64,000 nt of DNA from positions 1,302,001 through 1,366,000 of the forward strand of contig NZ_JACHMO010000001.1 in assembly GCF_014205015.1 (NCBI RefSeq). Direction: 5' to 3'. This DNA comes from Saccharothrix ecbatanensis (GTDB lineage Bacteria; Actinomycetota; Actinomycetes; Mycobacteriales; Pseudonocardiaceae). The first letter of the stretch is position 1. Every line of letters begins with the position of its first letter. A model generated the notes under the pieces. It did not search any database and was not told the origin of the DNA. It saw only the letters and a program-made list of their open reading frames with translations. The translations under genes were made by a program, and so were the position numbers. This document shows, one piece after another, positions 55,295 through 63,198 of the stretch.

Positions 55295-56779
55295 TCAGCG
55301 AACGCGCACCATCACCGCTCGCGGCTCGGTGAAGAACTCGCGCGAGTACTGGCCGCCCTCGCGGCCCACCCCGCTGGCGCCCTCACCGCCGAACGGCAGG
55401 CGCAGGTCGCGGTCGAAGTAGGTGTTGATCCACACGGTCCCGGCACGCCACCGGGCGGCCAGCCGGTGCGCCCGGTCCAGATCCCTGGTGAACAGGATCC
55501 CGGACAGCCCGTACCGGCTCGCGTTCGCCAGCGTTATCGCTTCCTCTTCGGTGTCGAAGGGGATGACCGATTCCACCGGTCCGAAGATCTCCTCTTGCGC
55601 GGTGCGGCTCTCGTTGGACAACCCGGTGATGATCGTCGGGCTGTAGTAGAAACCGTCGGCCAAACCCGCCGACGTCACCCGTGAACCGCCGGTCACGATT
55701 TTCCCGCCTTCATCGGCGGCCAGTTCCACATATCCGTGGACTTTGTCGAGGTGGCGTCGCTCGATCAGCGGACCCATGTCCGTCGCCGGGTCCTTCGGGT
55801 CACCGACCACGATCTTCGCCGCGGCTTCGGTGAACCGACTCAGGAATTCTTCCATTATGCCCCGCTGGACGAACAGCCGGGTTCCCGCGAAGCACACTTG
55901 ACCGTTGCCGGCGAATGCCGCCTTGATCGACTCCGGCACGGCCACGTCCAGGTCCGCGTCGTCGAACACGATGTTCGCCGACTTGCCGCCCAATTCGGCC
56001 GAAACCGGTGTGAGGTTCGCCGCCGCCGCGGCCATGACTTTCACCCCGGTGGCGGTCGACCCGGTGAAGGTGATCCGGTCGACCCGCGGATCGCCGGTCA
56101 GCGGTCCGGCCACCTCGTCGCCACCGAAGCCGTGGACGATGTTGAGCACGCCTTCGGGCAGGCCCGCCGCCAGGGCGATCTCCCCGAACCTGGCCGCGGT
56201 CAGCGGTGACTGCGGCGCGGGCTTGAGGACCGTCGTGTTCCCGAAGGCCAGGGCCGGCGCGAGCTTCCACGTCGCCAGCATCAGCGGCGCGTTCCACGGG
56301 CTGATCGCGCTGACGACGCCCGCCGGTGGGTGCAGTGTGTAGGACAGCAGTGGCCCGTCCGGGTACGCCGAGTCTGCCGCGAAACTCGCGTAGTCGGCGA
56401 AGAACCGCAGGTTGTGGGCCACTCGCGGGATGTCGGCGTGCCGCGTCACGCGGATGACCTTGCCCGCGTCACGGGTCTCCAGCTGGGCCAGCTCCTCGCT
56501 GTGGGCGTCGACCGCGTCCGCGACGGCGTGCAGCACCCGGGCCCGTTCGCGCGGTGTCATCCGCGGCCACGGGCCCTCGTCGAACGCCGTGCGAGCCGCC
56601 GCCAGGGCCGCCCGCGCGTCTTCGGCGCCACCACGCGCGACGGTCGCCAGCACCCGGTTGTCGTGCGGGTCGCGGGTGTCGAACGTCGCCCCGTCGGCCG
56701 CCGGCACCGAGGCGCCGTTGATCAGGTGTCGCACTTCCGGCAGGACTTGCCCGGTTTGTCCGTCAAGTGCTGCGGACAT
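55295..56779 (-). CDS. 2-hydroxymuconic semialdehyde dehydrogenase (aldehyde dehydrogenase family)
   Basis: This 494-residue NAD+-dependent aldehyde dehydrogenase is predicted to oxidise the ring-cleavage product 2-hydroxymuconic semialdehyde to 2-hydroxymuconate. All key residues are seen: oxyanion Asn163 (SPWNAP), Lys186 (VLKPAP), FTGST near 240, general base Glu262 (AELGGKSAN) and nucleophile Cys296 (GQVCFAGTR). The C-terminal GGEGASGVGREGGQYSREF is typical of the DmpC/XylG/HpaE group. An HpaE role (on the homoprotocatechuate product) is the main alternative; the XylE-like dioxygenase and short tautomerase in the operon favour the catechol pathway. ATG 56779 has GGGGAG upstream. It is the first gene of the minus operon and is divergent from the FAD/NAD(P) gene. 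Confidence 0.88.
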   Translation of the reverse strand: MSAALDGQTGQVLPEVRHLINGASVPAADGATFDTRDPHDNRVLATVARGGAEDARAALAAARTAFDEGPWPRMTPRERARVLHAVADAVDAHSEELAQLETRDAGKVIRVTRHADIPRVAHNLRFFADYASFAADSAYPDGPLLSYTLHPPAGVVSAISPWNAPLMLATWKLAPALAFGNTTVLKPAPQSPLTAARFGEIALAAGLPEGVLNIVHGFGGDEVAGPLTGDPRVDRITFTGSTATGVKVMAAAAANLTPVSAELGGKSANIVFDDADLDVAVPESIKAAFAGNGQVCFAGTRLFVQRGIMEEFLSRFTEAAAKIVVGDPKDPATDMGPLIERRHLDKVHGYVELAADEGGKIVTGGSRVTSAGLADGFYYSPTIITGLSNESRTAQEEIFGPVESVIPFDTEEEAITLANASRYGLSGILFTRDLDRAHRLAARWRAGTVWINTYFDRDLRLPFGGEGASGVGREGGQYSREFFTEPRAVMVRVR

Positions 56780-57328
56780 AAATCTCCCCAACTCCGTCCG
56801 CATTGCGGACTACCGGCATCGAGAAATCTTATCGGCGCAGTTCTGGGACGTCGGCCGCGATTGGACTTCGCGGCGTGCGGGAACATCGCTCCGGGCTGGA
56901 GCGATGCTGGTGGGTGAGGGTGGAAGGTTAATCCGAAAGGGCGACTCCGCCGGCATCTCCTCGGCCGAACGGCTCAAGGTATGCCGCGAAGAACACGCCC
57001 CCGGTGACCTCGATCCATCTTCCACACAGGACCCCGACGGGTCAAGCAAGTGCGTTCGTAGCCGCACTGTGGAACCCGCCGTGGGTTGGTTGACCACGGG
57101 TATGCGGGGAGGTAGCGTCGAAGCGGGGGAGGGCGTTCTGGTAACTCGCCAGCCGCCCGCAGCCGATCTGGGGACTTTTCTCGGCTGCATTTCACCGCCC
57201 GGGTATCCCATTCTTTCCATTGACCAGTGGCGCGTTGGCACGCGCCTCCTTTTCGGCTGCCCTCCGAACCGGGGGGCAGTCGGTGTGCGCGTGCACGATC
57301 CAGGAGGGACTCAGGTGAGCTCGACGCC
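56780..57328. other. Divergent intergenic region between the two aromatic operons
   Basis: These 549 bp separate the starts of the minus and plus operons and must hold both promoters. I see no gene. A good plus-strand promoter is at 57090-57118. For the minus strand only a weak -10 (TAAGAT, near 56825-56832) without a matching -35 can be found. A regulator gene for the locus is not next to it. Confidence 0.6.
57090..57118 (+). promoter_or_regulatory. Candidate sigma-70-type promoter of the plus operon
   Basis: TTGACC (57090-57095), an exact 17-bp spacer and TAGCGT (57113-57118) match the actinomycete housekeeping promoter pattern. Transcription would begin near 57125 and leave a leader of about 200 nt before the FAD/NAD(P) gene. 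The match is by eye. Confidence 0.45.
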
Positions 57329-57350
57329 ATGCGTAGCGACAGACGAATAG
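57315..57350 (+). CDS. Possible 11-residue leader peptide overlapping the FAD/NAD(P) gene
   Basis: The strong AGGAGG at 57302-57307 is 21 nt from the ATG of the FAD/NAD(P) gene, which is too far, but 7 nt from GTG 57315. That GTG opens a frame of 11 codons ([11 protein letters not shown]) that ends at 57350, 22 nt inside the next gene in another frame. It may be a translated leader coupling ribosomes onto ATG 57329, or chance. Confidence 0.35.
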   Translation: MSSTPCVATDE

Positions 57351-58864
57351 GGATCGTCGGCGGCGGCGCCTCGACCGTGTGCCTGCTCGACGCACTCGCC
57401 CGGTCGGACGTGGGCGGCGGGGCGATCACGGTGTTCGACCCCTCACCGCACCTCTGGCGGGGCAGGCCGTACCAACGGGACGTGACCGCGGTCCGGGTGA
57501 ACATCGCGCCCGAGGGCATGACGATCCGCAGTGGGGACAAAGGGCATTTCAAGCGATGGCTCGCGGCGCGGTACCCGAAGGCGCCAGGCGAAGACGACTA
57601 CACGGACCCGCTGTGCGGCATCAAGTTCATCCCGCGGGGCATGTACGGCGAGTACCTGGAGGACTCCGCCCGCGACGCTTTGGTCCACCTCGCCGAATCC
57701 GGTTGGCGGGTGGCGGTCGTGCGCAAACAGGTCGTCTCGGCGGACACATCGGATGATGGGGTGATACTGACGACGGCGGACGGCGATGTGTCCGTCGTGG
57801 ACCGTGTCGTCCTCTGCACGGGTCGCGGCACGCCGCCCGACGACTACGGGCTCAAGGGCACGCCGGGGTACGTGGTCGACCCGTACCCGCTGACGAAGAC
57901 CCTGCGCCAGGTCGACCCGGACGAGGACGTCGCGGTGCTCGGCAGTGGGCTCACCGGCGTGGACGTCGTGCTCGCGTTGGCGGCCAAGGGACACCGTGGG
58001 CGCATGCACATGCTGTCCCGCAGCGGGGTGCTGCCGACCGTGCGGCAGAAGCCGGTGTCGCACCAGCTGGTCCACTTCCGCCCGGACGAGTTGCGTGACG
58101 CCGCTTTGCGCGGCGAGACCGTTCGGCTCGGCCGGCTGGTGGCGATGATGCGGGCCGAGTTGATCTCCGCGGGGGAGAACCCGGCGACCGTGCTCGCGGA
58201 GCTCGACTCGCTCGACCGGGAGGACCCGACCACCCGCCTGCGCCGGCACCTCGCCGACGTCGACTCACCCGACCGCGCGCTGCGGATCCTCCAGTACGCC
58301 GTGCCCGCGACCGGACCGGACGTCTGGACGCTCCTCTCCGAGGAGACCAAGTCCGGCCTGATCCGCCGCCACTACCGCGCGATGATGAGCATCTGCTGCC
58401 CCATGACCGCGGCCGCCGCCCAAAGGCTCGTGGAGCTGGTCGACAGCGGGCAGCTGGAGATCGTCCCCGGCGTCCGGCACGTCGCCGCGGCGGGGGAGGG
58501 CTTCACCTTCACGGCCGCCGACCGCACCACCGCGGTCGACGTCGTCATCAACGCGGTGAACCCCGCGGTCCGCTCCACCTCGGCCATGGCCAAACCACTC
58601 GTGGACGGCCTGGTGGCGACCGGACTGGCCCAGGCGCACCCGCGCGGCGGGGTGCACGTCGACCGAGCCACCAGCAGGTTGACCGTGGACGGCGTGCCCG
58701 ACCACCGCTTCCACGCGCTCGGCGACCTCGCCGGCGGCAGCCTGTTCTTCACCTTCGGCATGCCGTCACTGGTGGACCGCGCCAGGGACATCGTGGACGA
58801 CCTGCTCCTGCTCGAACCCGCGAACGGACTGCCCGCGGCGAGCACCACCCTCCAGACCGCCTGA
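57329..58864 (+). CDS. FAD/NAD(P)-binding protein, YdhS/NAD_binding_9 type
   Basis: This 511-residue flavoprotein-like oxidoreductase has an FAD Rossmann motif at the N-terminus ([17 protein letters not shown]), an NVAP-like segment ([11 protein letters not shown]), a central NAD(P) Rossmann motif ([17 protein letters not shown], about 205-222) and a C-terminal [20 protein letters not shown] contact. It resembles the poorly characterised YdhS-like group, and some relatives act in secondary metabolism. The reaction is not predictable; it might reduce or oxidise an aromatic intermediate, or supply electrons. It heads the plus operon, 40 bp before the monooxygenase. ATG 57329 is the only sensible start, but the good ribosome site is 21 nt upstream and fits a small leader frame better. 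Confidence 0.82.
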   Translation: MRSDRRIGIVGGGASTVCLLDALARSDVGGGAITVFDPSPHLWRGRPYQRDVTAVRVNIAPEGMTIRSGDKGHFKRWLAARYPKAPGEDDYTDPLCGIKFIPRGMYGEYLEDSARDALVHLAESGWRVAVVRKQVVSADTSDDGVILTTADGDVSVVDRVVLCTGRGTPPDDYGLKGTPGYVVDPYPLTKTLRQVDPDEDVAVLGSGLTGVDVVLALAAKGHRGRMHMLSRSGVLPTVRQKPVSHQLVHFRPDELRDAALRGETVRLGRLVAMMRAELISAGENPATVLAELDSLDREDPTTRLRRHLADVDSPDRALRILQYAVPATGPDVWTLLSEETKSGLIRRHYRAMMSICCPMTAAAAQRLVELVDSGQLEIVPGVRHVAAAGEGFTFTAADRTTAVDVVINAVNPAVRSTSAMAKPLVDGLVATGLAQAHPRGGVHVDRATSRLTVDGVPDHRFHALGDLAGGSLFFTFGMPSLVDRARDIVDDLLLLEPANGLPAASTTLQTA

Positions 58865-58904
58865 CGCCGCGCCCACCCGAGACCGCAGTTCAGGAAAGGA
58901 AGCT

Positions 58905-60470
58905 ATGACCACCGTCGCACCCGACCCCCGGTCGGCAGGCACCGCCAATGACGTCCGGCCGATGACCGGAGCGCAGTACCTCGATTCACTGCGCGACGAC
59001 CGCGAGGTCTACATCTACGGCGAACGGGTGCGCGACGTCACCGCACACCCGGCGTTCTACAACAGCGCGCGCTCGATCGCCCGCCTCTACGACGCATTAC
59101 ACGAGCCCGAAGCCGAAGGCGTCCTGCGCGTGCCGACGGAGACGGGCAACGGCGGCTTCACCCACCCGTTCTTCAAGTCCGCGCACACCTCCGAGGACCT
59201 GGTGAAGTCGCGCGACGCGATCGTCGCCTGGCAGCGCCTGGTCTACGGGTGGATGGGTCGGACCCCCGATTACAAGGCCGCGTTCCTCGGCACGCTCGGC
59301 GTGAACTCGGAGTTCTACGGCGAATACCAGGCCAACGCGCTGCGGTGGTTCAAGGACGCGCAGGAGCGGTTGCTGTACTTCAACCACGCGATCGTGCACC
59401 CGCCGATCGACCGGCACAAGCCGGCCGACGAGACGGCCGACGTCTGCGTGCACGTGAAGCGGGAGACCGACAGCGGGCTCGTCGTGTCGGGCGCCAAAGT
59501 GGTCGCCACCGGGTCCGCGCTCACCAACGCGAATTTCGTCGCGCACTACGGATTGCCGTTGCGCGACAAGAAGTTCGGTCTGGTCTTCACCGTGCCGATG
59601 GACTCGCCCGGCCTCAAGCTGTTCTGCCGCGCCTCCTACGAGATGGCCGCGAAAGCGATGGGCACGCCCTTCGACTACCCGCTGTCGAGCCGGATGGACG
59701 AGAACGACGCCATCATGGTGTTCGACGAGGTCCTCGTGCCGTGGGAGAACGTCTTCATGTACGACGCCGAGTCCGCGAACGAGTTCGCCAACGGCTCGGG
59801 CTTCGTCAACCGCTTCACGTTCCACGGTTGCACGCGCCTCGCGGTGAAGCTCGACTTCATCGCCGGCTGCGCGATGAAGGCCGTCGAGATGACCGGCACG
59901 TCCGCCTTCCGCGGTGTGCAGGCGCAGATCGGCGAGATCCTCAACTGGCGCGACCTGTTCTGGGGCCTGTCCGACGCGATGGCGAAGTCGCCCGAGCCGT
60001 GGGTGGGCGACAGCGTCCAGCCGAACGGCCGGTTCGGCATGGCGTACCGGACGTTCATGGGCGTCGGCTACCCGCGGGTCAAGGAGATCCTCGAACAGAC
60101 CCTGGGCAGCAGCCTCATCTACCTCAACTCGCACGCGTCCGACTGGAAGAACGGCGAGATCCGCCCGTACCTGGACCAGTACCTGCGCGGCTCCAACGGG
60201 GTCGAGGCCATCGACCGGGTCAAGCTGATGAAACTGCTGTGGGATTCGGTCGGCACCGAGTTCGGCGGGCGGCACGAGCTCTACGAGCGCAACTACGGCG
60301 GCGACCACGAAGCCGTGCGCTTCCAGACCGTGTGGGCGTACGAGGGTTCCGGCATGGCCGACGAGCTGAAGGGTTTCGTCGACAAGTGCATGTCCGAGTA
60401 CGACCTCGACGGCTGGACCCAGCCGGGTCTCTACGACCCGTCGGACATCTCCGTCGTCGCCCGGGGCTGA
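58905..60470 (+). CDS. HpaB-family flavin-dependent aromatic monooxygenase, large component
   Basis: This 521-residue two-component monooxygenase uses FADH2 and O2 to hydroxylate a phenol ortho to its OH, giving a catechol. The family pattern is clear along the whole length: [20 protein letters not shown] at the start, then [16 protein letters not shown], the PPIDRHKP segment of the flavin/substrate site, [20 protein letters not shown], and the C-terminal [15 protein letters not shown]. The length matches E. coli HpaB. 4-Hydroxyphenylacetate 3-hydroxylase and phenol 2-monooxygenase (PheA type) both belong here; the catechol-type genes alongside favour the phenol role. The start ATG 58905 has AGGAAAGGA upstream. 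Leu65 is encoded by TTA (59097-59099), a rare codon in such DNA that can place a gene under bldA control. It is followed by its reductase. Confidence 0.92.
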   Translation: MTTVAPDPRSAGTANDVRPMTGAQYLDSLRDDREVYIYGERVRDVTAHPAFYNSARSIARLYDALHEPEAEGVLRVPTETGNGGFTHPFFKSAHTSEDLVKSRDAIVAWQRLVYGWMGRTPDYKAAFLGTLGVNSEFYGEYQANALRWFKDAQERLLYFNHAIVHPPIDRHKPADETADVCVHVKRETDSGLVVSGAKVVATGSALTNANFVAHYGLPLRDKKFGLVFTVPMDSPGLKLFCRASYEMAAKAMGTPFDYPLSSRMDENDAIMVFDEVLVPWENVFMYDAESANEFANGSGFVNRFTFHGCTRLAVKLDFIAGCAMKAVEMTGTSAFRGVQAQIGEILNWRDLFWGLSDAMAKSPEPWVGDSVQPNGRFGMAYRTFMGVGYPRVKEILEQTLGSSLIYLNSHASDWKNGEIRPYLDQYLRGSNGVEAIDRVKLMKLLWDSVGTEFGGRHELYERNYGGDHEAVRFQTVWAYEGSGMADELKGFVDKCMSEYDLDGWTQPGLYDPSDISVVARG

Positions 60471-60499
60471 AGCGGGCCAGGCCCGGCAAGGGGATGCCG

Positions 60500-61054
60500 A
60501 TGACCGACAGCACGACCGAACGGCTGCTCGACACCGCCGGGGTGTCACCGGCCGACCTGCGCGGCGCGATGAGCCGCTTCGCCAGCGGCGTGACCGTGAT
60601 CACCACCGCCACCGGTGGGCCGGCGGGTCCGGAGGCGCACGGGATGACGGTCAACGCCTTCCTGTCCGTCTCCCTGGCGCCGCCGCTGGTGCTGGTCTCG
60701 GTGGCGGCGCGGGCGAAGTCGAACCGGCGGATCACCGAAACCGGCCGCTACGGCGTCTCCGTGCTCCACGCGGGGCAGCACGCGCTGTCGCGGCACTTCG
60801 CGGGCATCGAGGCGATGGCCGACGCCGTGGACTTCACCTGGAACGACGGCATCCCGCTCATCACCGGGGCGCTCGTCCACCTGGTGTGCACGGTCCGCGC
60901 CTCGCACCCGGCCGGGGACCACGTGCTGCACGTGGCCGCGGTCGACCACCTTCGGACGCGTGACGGCGTGCCCTTGCTGCTCTACAACGGAGAACCACGC
61001 ACGCTCACACCGGACTGGCGGGCGCGCGGGACGAGGAGGGGGAACGGCCAGTGA
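60500..61054 (+). CDS. Flavin reductase, small component of the HpaB-type monooxygenase
   Basis: This 184-residue NAD(P)H:flavin reductase (HpaC/PheA2 group) supplies reduced FAD to the upstream monooxygenase. It has the flavin-reductase-like split-barrel pattern: MSRFASGVTVITT, HGMTVNAFLSVSLAPPLVLVSVA, SVLHAGQHALSRHFAG and a C-terminal VDHLRTRDGVPLLLYNGEPRTL. ATG 60500 is chosen because AAGGGG lies 6 nt upstream; ATG 60494 directly abuts that site. It starts 29 bp after the monooxygenase and overlaps the next gene by 4 bp (GTGA), so it is clearly part of the operon. Confidence 0.9.
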   Translation: MTDSTTERLLDTAGVSPADLRGAMSRFASGVTVITTATGGPAGPEAHGMTVNAFLSVSLAPPLVLVSVAARAKSNRRITETGRYGVSVLHAGQHALSRHFAGIEAMADAVDFTWNDGIPLITGALVHLVCTVRASHPAGDHVLHVAAVDHLRTRDGVPLLLYNGEPRTLTPDWRARGTRRGNGQ

Positions 61055-62271
61055 CGACAACACCCAACGCGATCGGGCGACTGCCGTGGGAGCGGATGTT
61101 CGCCGGCCACGTCGCGGACGACAGCGGCGACGTGATCACCGCGATCCTGAAGCAGGCGGGCGGCGACGGCACCATCGCGTTCTCCGGCGGGTTCCCGCAC
61201 CCCGCGACGTTCCCGAAGGACGCCCTGGCGGAGAGCTTCACCCGGATCCTCCAGGACCCGGCCAGCCTCCAGTACGGCCCGACGGCGGGTCTGCCCGGTC
61301 TGCGCGACTGGTTCGCCGGCTGGTTGGCCGACCACGACGGCCTCCGTCCCGCCGAGGACGAGCTGATGATCACCAGCGGCGGCATGGAAGGCCTCGGCCT
61401 GGTGGTGAAGTGCCTGGTCGACCCCGGTGACCGGGTGGTCGTCGAGGCGCCGACGTTCATGGGCGCACTGGTCAGCTTCCAGCGTGCCTCGGCCCGCACC
61501 GACACCGTCCCGGTCGACTCCGACGGCCTGGACGTGGACGCGCTCGAACGCCTGCTGACCGGCCCGGGGACGCCGCCGAAGCTGATCTACACGATCCCCG
61601 ACCACCAGAACCCCACCGGCGTCAGCCTCTCGACCGAACGCCGGCACGCCCTCGTGGCGCTCGCCCGACGGCACGACCTGCTGATCGTCGAGGACGTCGC
61701 CTACCGCGAGCTGGGCTTCGGCGACGTCCGCAGCCCGAGCCTGTGGTCCCTCGCGCCGGACGTGGTGGCGCAGGTCGGCACGTTCTCCAAGACGTTCACG
61801 CCCGGCATGCGGATCGGGTGGATCTCCGCGCCCGCCGAGCTGGTCGGCCAGCTCGTCCGGGCCAAGCAGAACACCGACCAGTGCTCCTCCGGGCTCGGTC
61901 AGCTGCTGCTGGAGGACTACGGCCGGTCCGGGCGCTTCGACCAGGGCATCCTCGCGTCGAGGGCGTTCTACCGGGCGCGCAACCGGATCATGACGGACGC
62001 CCTGGCGGAGCACCTGCCCGAAGGGGTTCGCTTCACTCGTGCCGACGGTGGCTTCTTCACCTGGCTGACCGCGCCCGACACGGTCGACCCGGACGCGTTC
62101 CGGGAAGCCGCCCGTGCCGCCGGCGTCAGCTACGTGCCGGGCGCCGCCTTCTACCCGGACCAGCGCGGCGAGCACGAACTGCGCCTCTCCTACAGCCGCG
62201 TGGACGACGCGACGATCCCGGAGGGCGTCCGCCGACTCGCCTCGGCCCTGGCCTCCGCGGACCGGCGCTGA
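61051..62271 (+). CDS. PLP-dependent aminotransferase, class I/II (LysN/MocR-domain type)
   Basis: This 406-residue fold-type I aminotransferase resembles 2-aminoadipate/aromatic aminotransferases. Seen features are the FSGGFPHPATFP N-terminal signature, LQYGPTAGLPGLRDW, SGGMEGLGLVVKCLVDPGD, the Asn/Pro PLP-site motif PDHQNPTGVSLS, IVEDVAYRELGF (Asp to the pyridine nitrogen), and the Schiff-base Lys in GTFSKTFTPGMRIGW. There is no N-terminal helix-turn-helix, so it is a free enzyme. GTG 61051 overlaps the reductase stop and has GAGGAGGGGG upstream. It could convert an amino acid that feeds the pathway (for example tyrosine to its 2-oxo acid) or aminate a 2-oxo acid made by the meta pathway. 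It is an unusual partner for catechol degradation. Confidence 0.88.
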   Translation: MTTTPNAIGRLPWERMFAGHVADDSGDVITAILKQAGGDGTIAFSGGFPHPATFPKDALAESFTRILQDPASLQYGPTAGLPGLRDWFAGWLADHDGLRPAEDELMITSGGMEGLGLVVKCLVDPGDRVVVEAPTFMGALVSFQRASARTDTVPVDSDGLDVDALERLLTGPGTPPKLIYTIPDHQNPTGVSLSTERRHALVALARRHDLLIVEDVAYRELGFGDVRSPSLWSLAPDVVAQVGTFSKTFTPGMRIGWISAPAELVGQLVRAKQNTDQCSSGLGQLLLEDYGRSGRFDQGILASRAFYRARNRIMTDALAEHLPEGVRFTRADGGFFTWLTAPDTVDPDAFREAARAAGVSYVPGAAFYPDQRGEHELRLSYSRVDDATIPEGVRRLASALASADRR

Positions 62272-62312
62272 CCAGGCACTCGGCCGACCTTCCCACGCAT
62301 GAAAGGCAGACG

Positions 62313-62987
62313 ATGAAAGCCGTCTACAACGATGTGGTCCGCCCGGACAAGGCGCAGGTGGAGGCGTTCAACGACATCCTGCGCTTCTACAGCCCCAGCT
62401 GCCTCGTCGCCGACGCGTCACCCGGAGTCGGGGCGATCGGTGGCTGGCAGACGGTCAAGCGGGAGCACAAGATCGCCGGGCCCGCGCTCACCGTCGACCT
62501 CCCCGCCGACCTGCTGGTCGACATCCTCCCGGTGCTGCCGCGCGCGCAGCCGGGCGACGTGGTCGTGCTGGCCTGCCAGGGCCGGGTGGACATGGCGATG
62601 TGGGGCGGCCTGATGACCACGTTGTCGCAGATGGCGGGTATCGCGGGGTGCGTGGTCGACGGCGCGGTCCGGGACGTGGACGAGGTGCGCGACCTGGACT
62701 TCCCGATGTGGTTCCGGTCCGTCGTGCCGCGCCGCTGCCCGCCCGCGGTGCCCGGTCAGAGCGAGCCCGTCCGGGTGAACGTGCCGATCGAGATCGGCGG
62801 CACGGTGATCAACCCGGGCGACATCGTGGTCGCCGACGAGAACGGCGTCGGCGTGGTGCCACCGGCGTTGGCCGACACCGTGCTGGCCGAGGTGCACGAG
62901 CTCCTGGAGAAGGAGGCCGTGGTGCGCGACCTCATCAACGGCGGCGCGACCCTCGCCGACCTGCTGGCCAGGTTCGGGCACATCTGA
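62313..62987 (+). CDS. RraA/HMG-aldolase family protein (possible 2-oxo-acid aldolase or oxaloacetate decarboxylase)
   Basis: This 224-residue protein has the RraA-like fold. The core [20 protein letters not shown] followed by [11 protein letters not shown] is the G-x-V-x-D-G-x-x-R-D motif that holds the Mg2+ and substrate in 4-hydroxy-4-methyl-2-oxoglutarate aldolases and their oxaloacetate decarboxylase side activity. [14 protein letters not shown] is also typical. A class II pyruvate aldolase is needed at the end of a meta pathway, and the usual enzyme (4-hydroxy-2-oxovalerate aldolase) is absent here, so this protein may fill that role. ATG 62313 has AAAGG about 6 nt upstream. It is the last gene of the plus operon, 41 bp after the aminotransferase. 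Confidence 0.82.
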   Translation: MKAVYNDVVRPDKAQVEAFNDILRFYSPSCLVADASPGVGAIGGWQTVKREHKIAGPALTVDLPADLLVDILPVLPRAQPGDVVVLACQGRVDMAMWGGLMTTLSQMAGIAGCVVDGAVRDVDEVRDLDFPMWFRSVVPRRCPPAVPGQSEPVRVNVPIEIGGTVINPGDIVVADENGVGVVPPALADTVLAEVHELLEKEAVVRDLINGGATLADLLARFGHI

Positions 62988-63198
62988 CCTGGTCGACGCG
63001 GTACCCATCAGGCTGATCGCACCCACGCAACGGCTCGGCGTGGCGGTCCTCCCCAACGCGATAAGCTCGCTGGCGGCGAGACGAGGGCTCGCCCGAGGTG
63101 GGGGAACGACGCTCGGCCGGGTGACGAGGACGACCGTTTACGCCGTGCACGCGCCCTGCCGGAGTTTGTCAGTCAGACGCGACCCGGAGGAGAACTAC
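62988..63198 (+). other. Leader region of the adenosylhomocysteinase gene
   Basis: These 211 bp contain no gene. They hold several small G+C-rich hairpins, such as CTCGC-TGGCG-GCGAG near 63068. I looked for the conserved cores of SAH and SAM riboswitches and did not find them. The region must end the plus operon and start sahH transcription. Confidence 0.4.

Noticed and set aside
59249..60470. A plus-strand frame overlapping the HpaB gene in another phase, joined to the flavin reductase
   Set aside because: Only the part from 60500 on is a real protein. The overlapping upstream part is Arg/Pro-rich shadow sequence.
62988..63198. A SAH or SAM riboswitch before sahH
   Set aside because: I could not find the conserved core sequences of the known classes, only short G+C hairpins. 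A covariance-model search (Rfam) would settle it.
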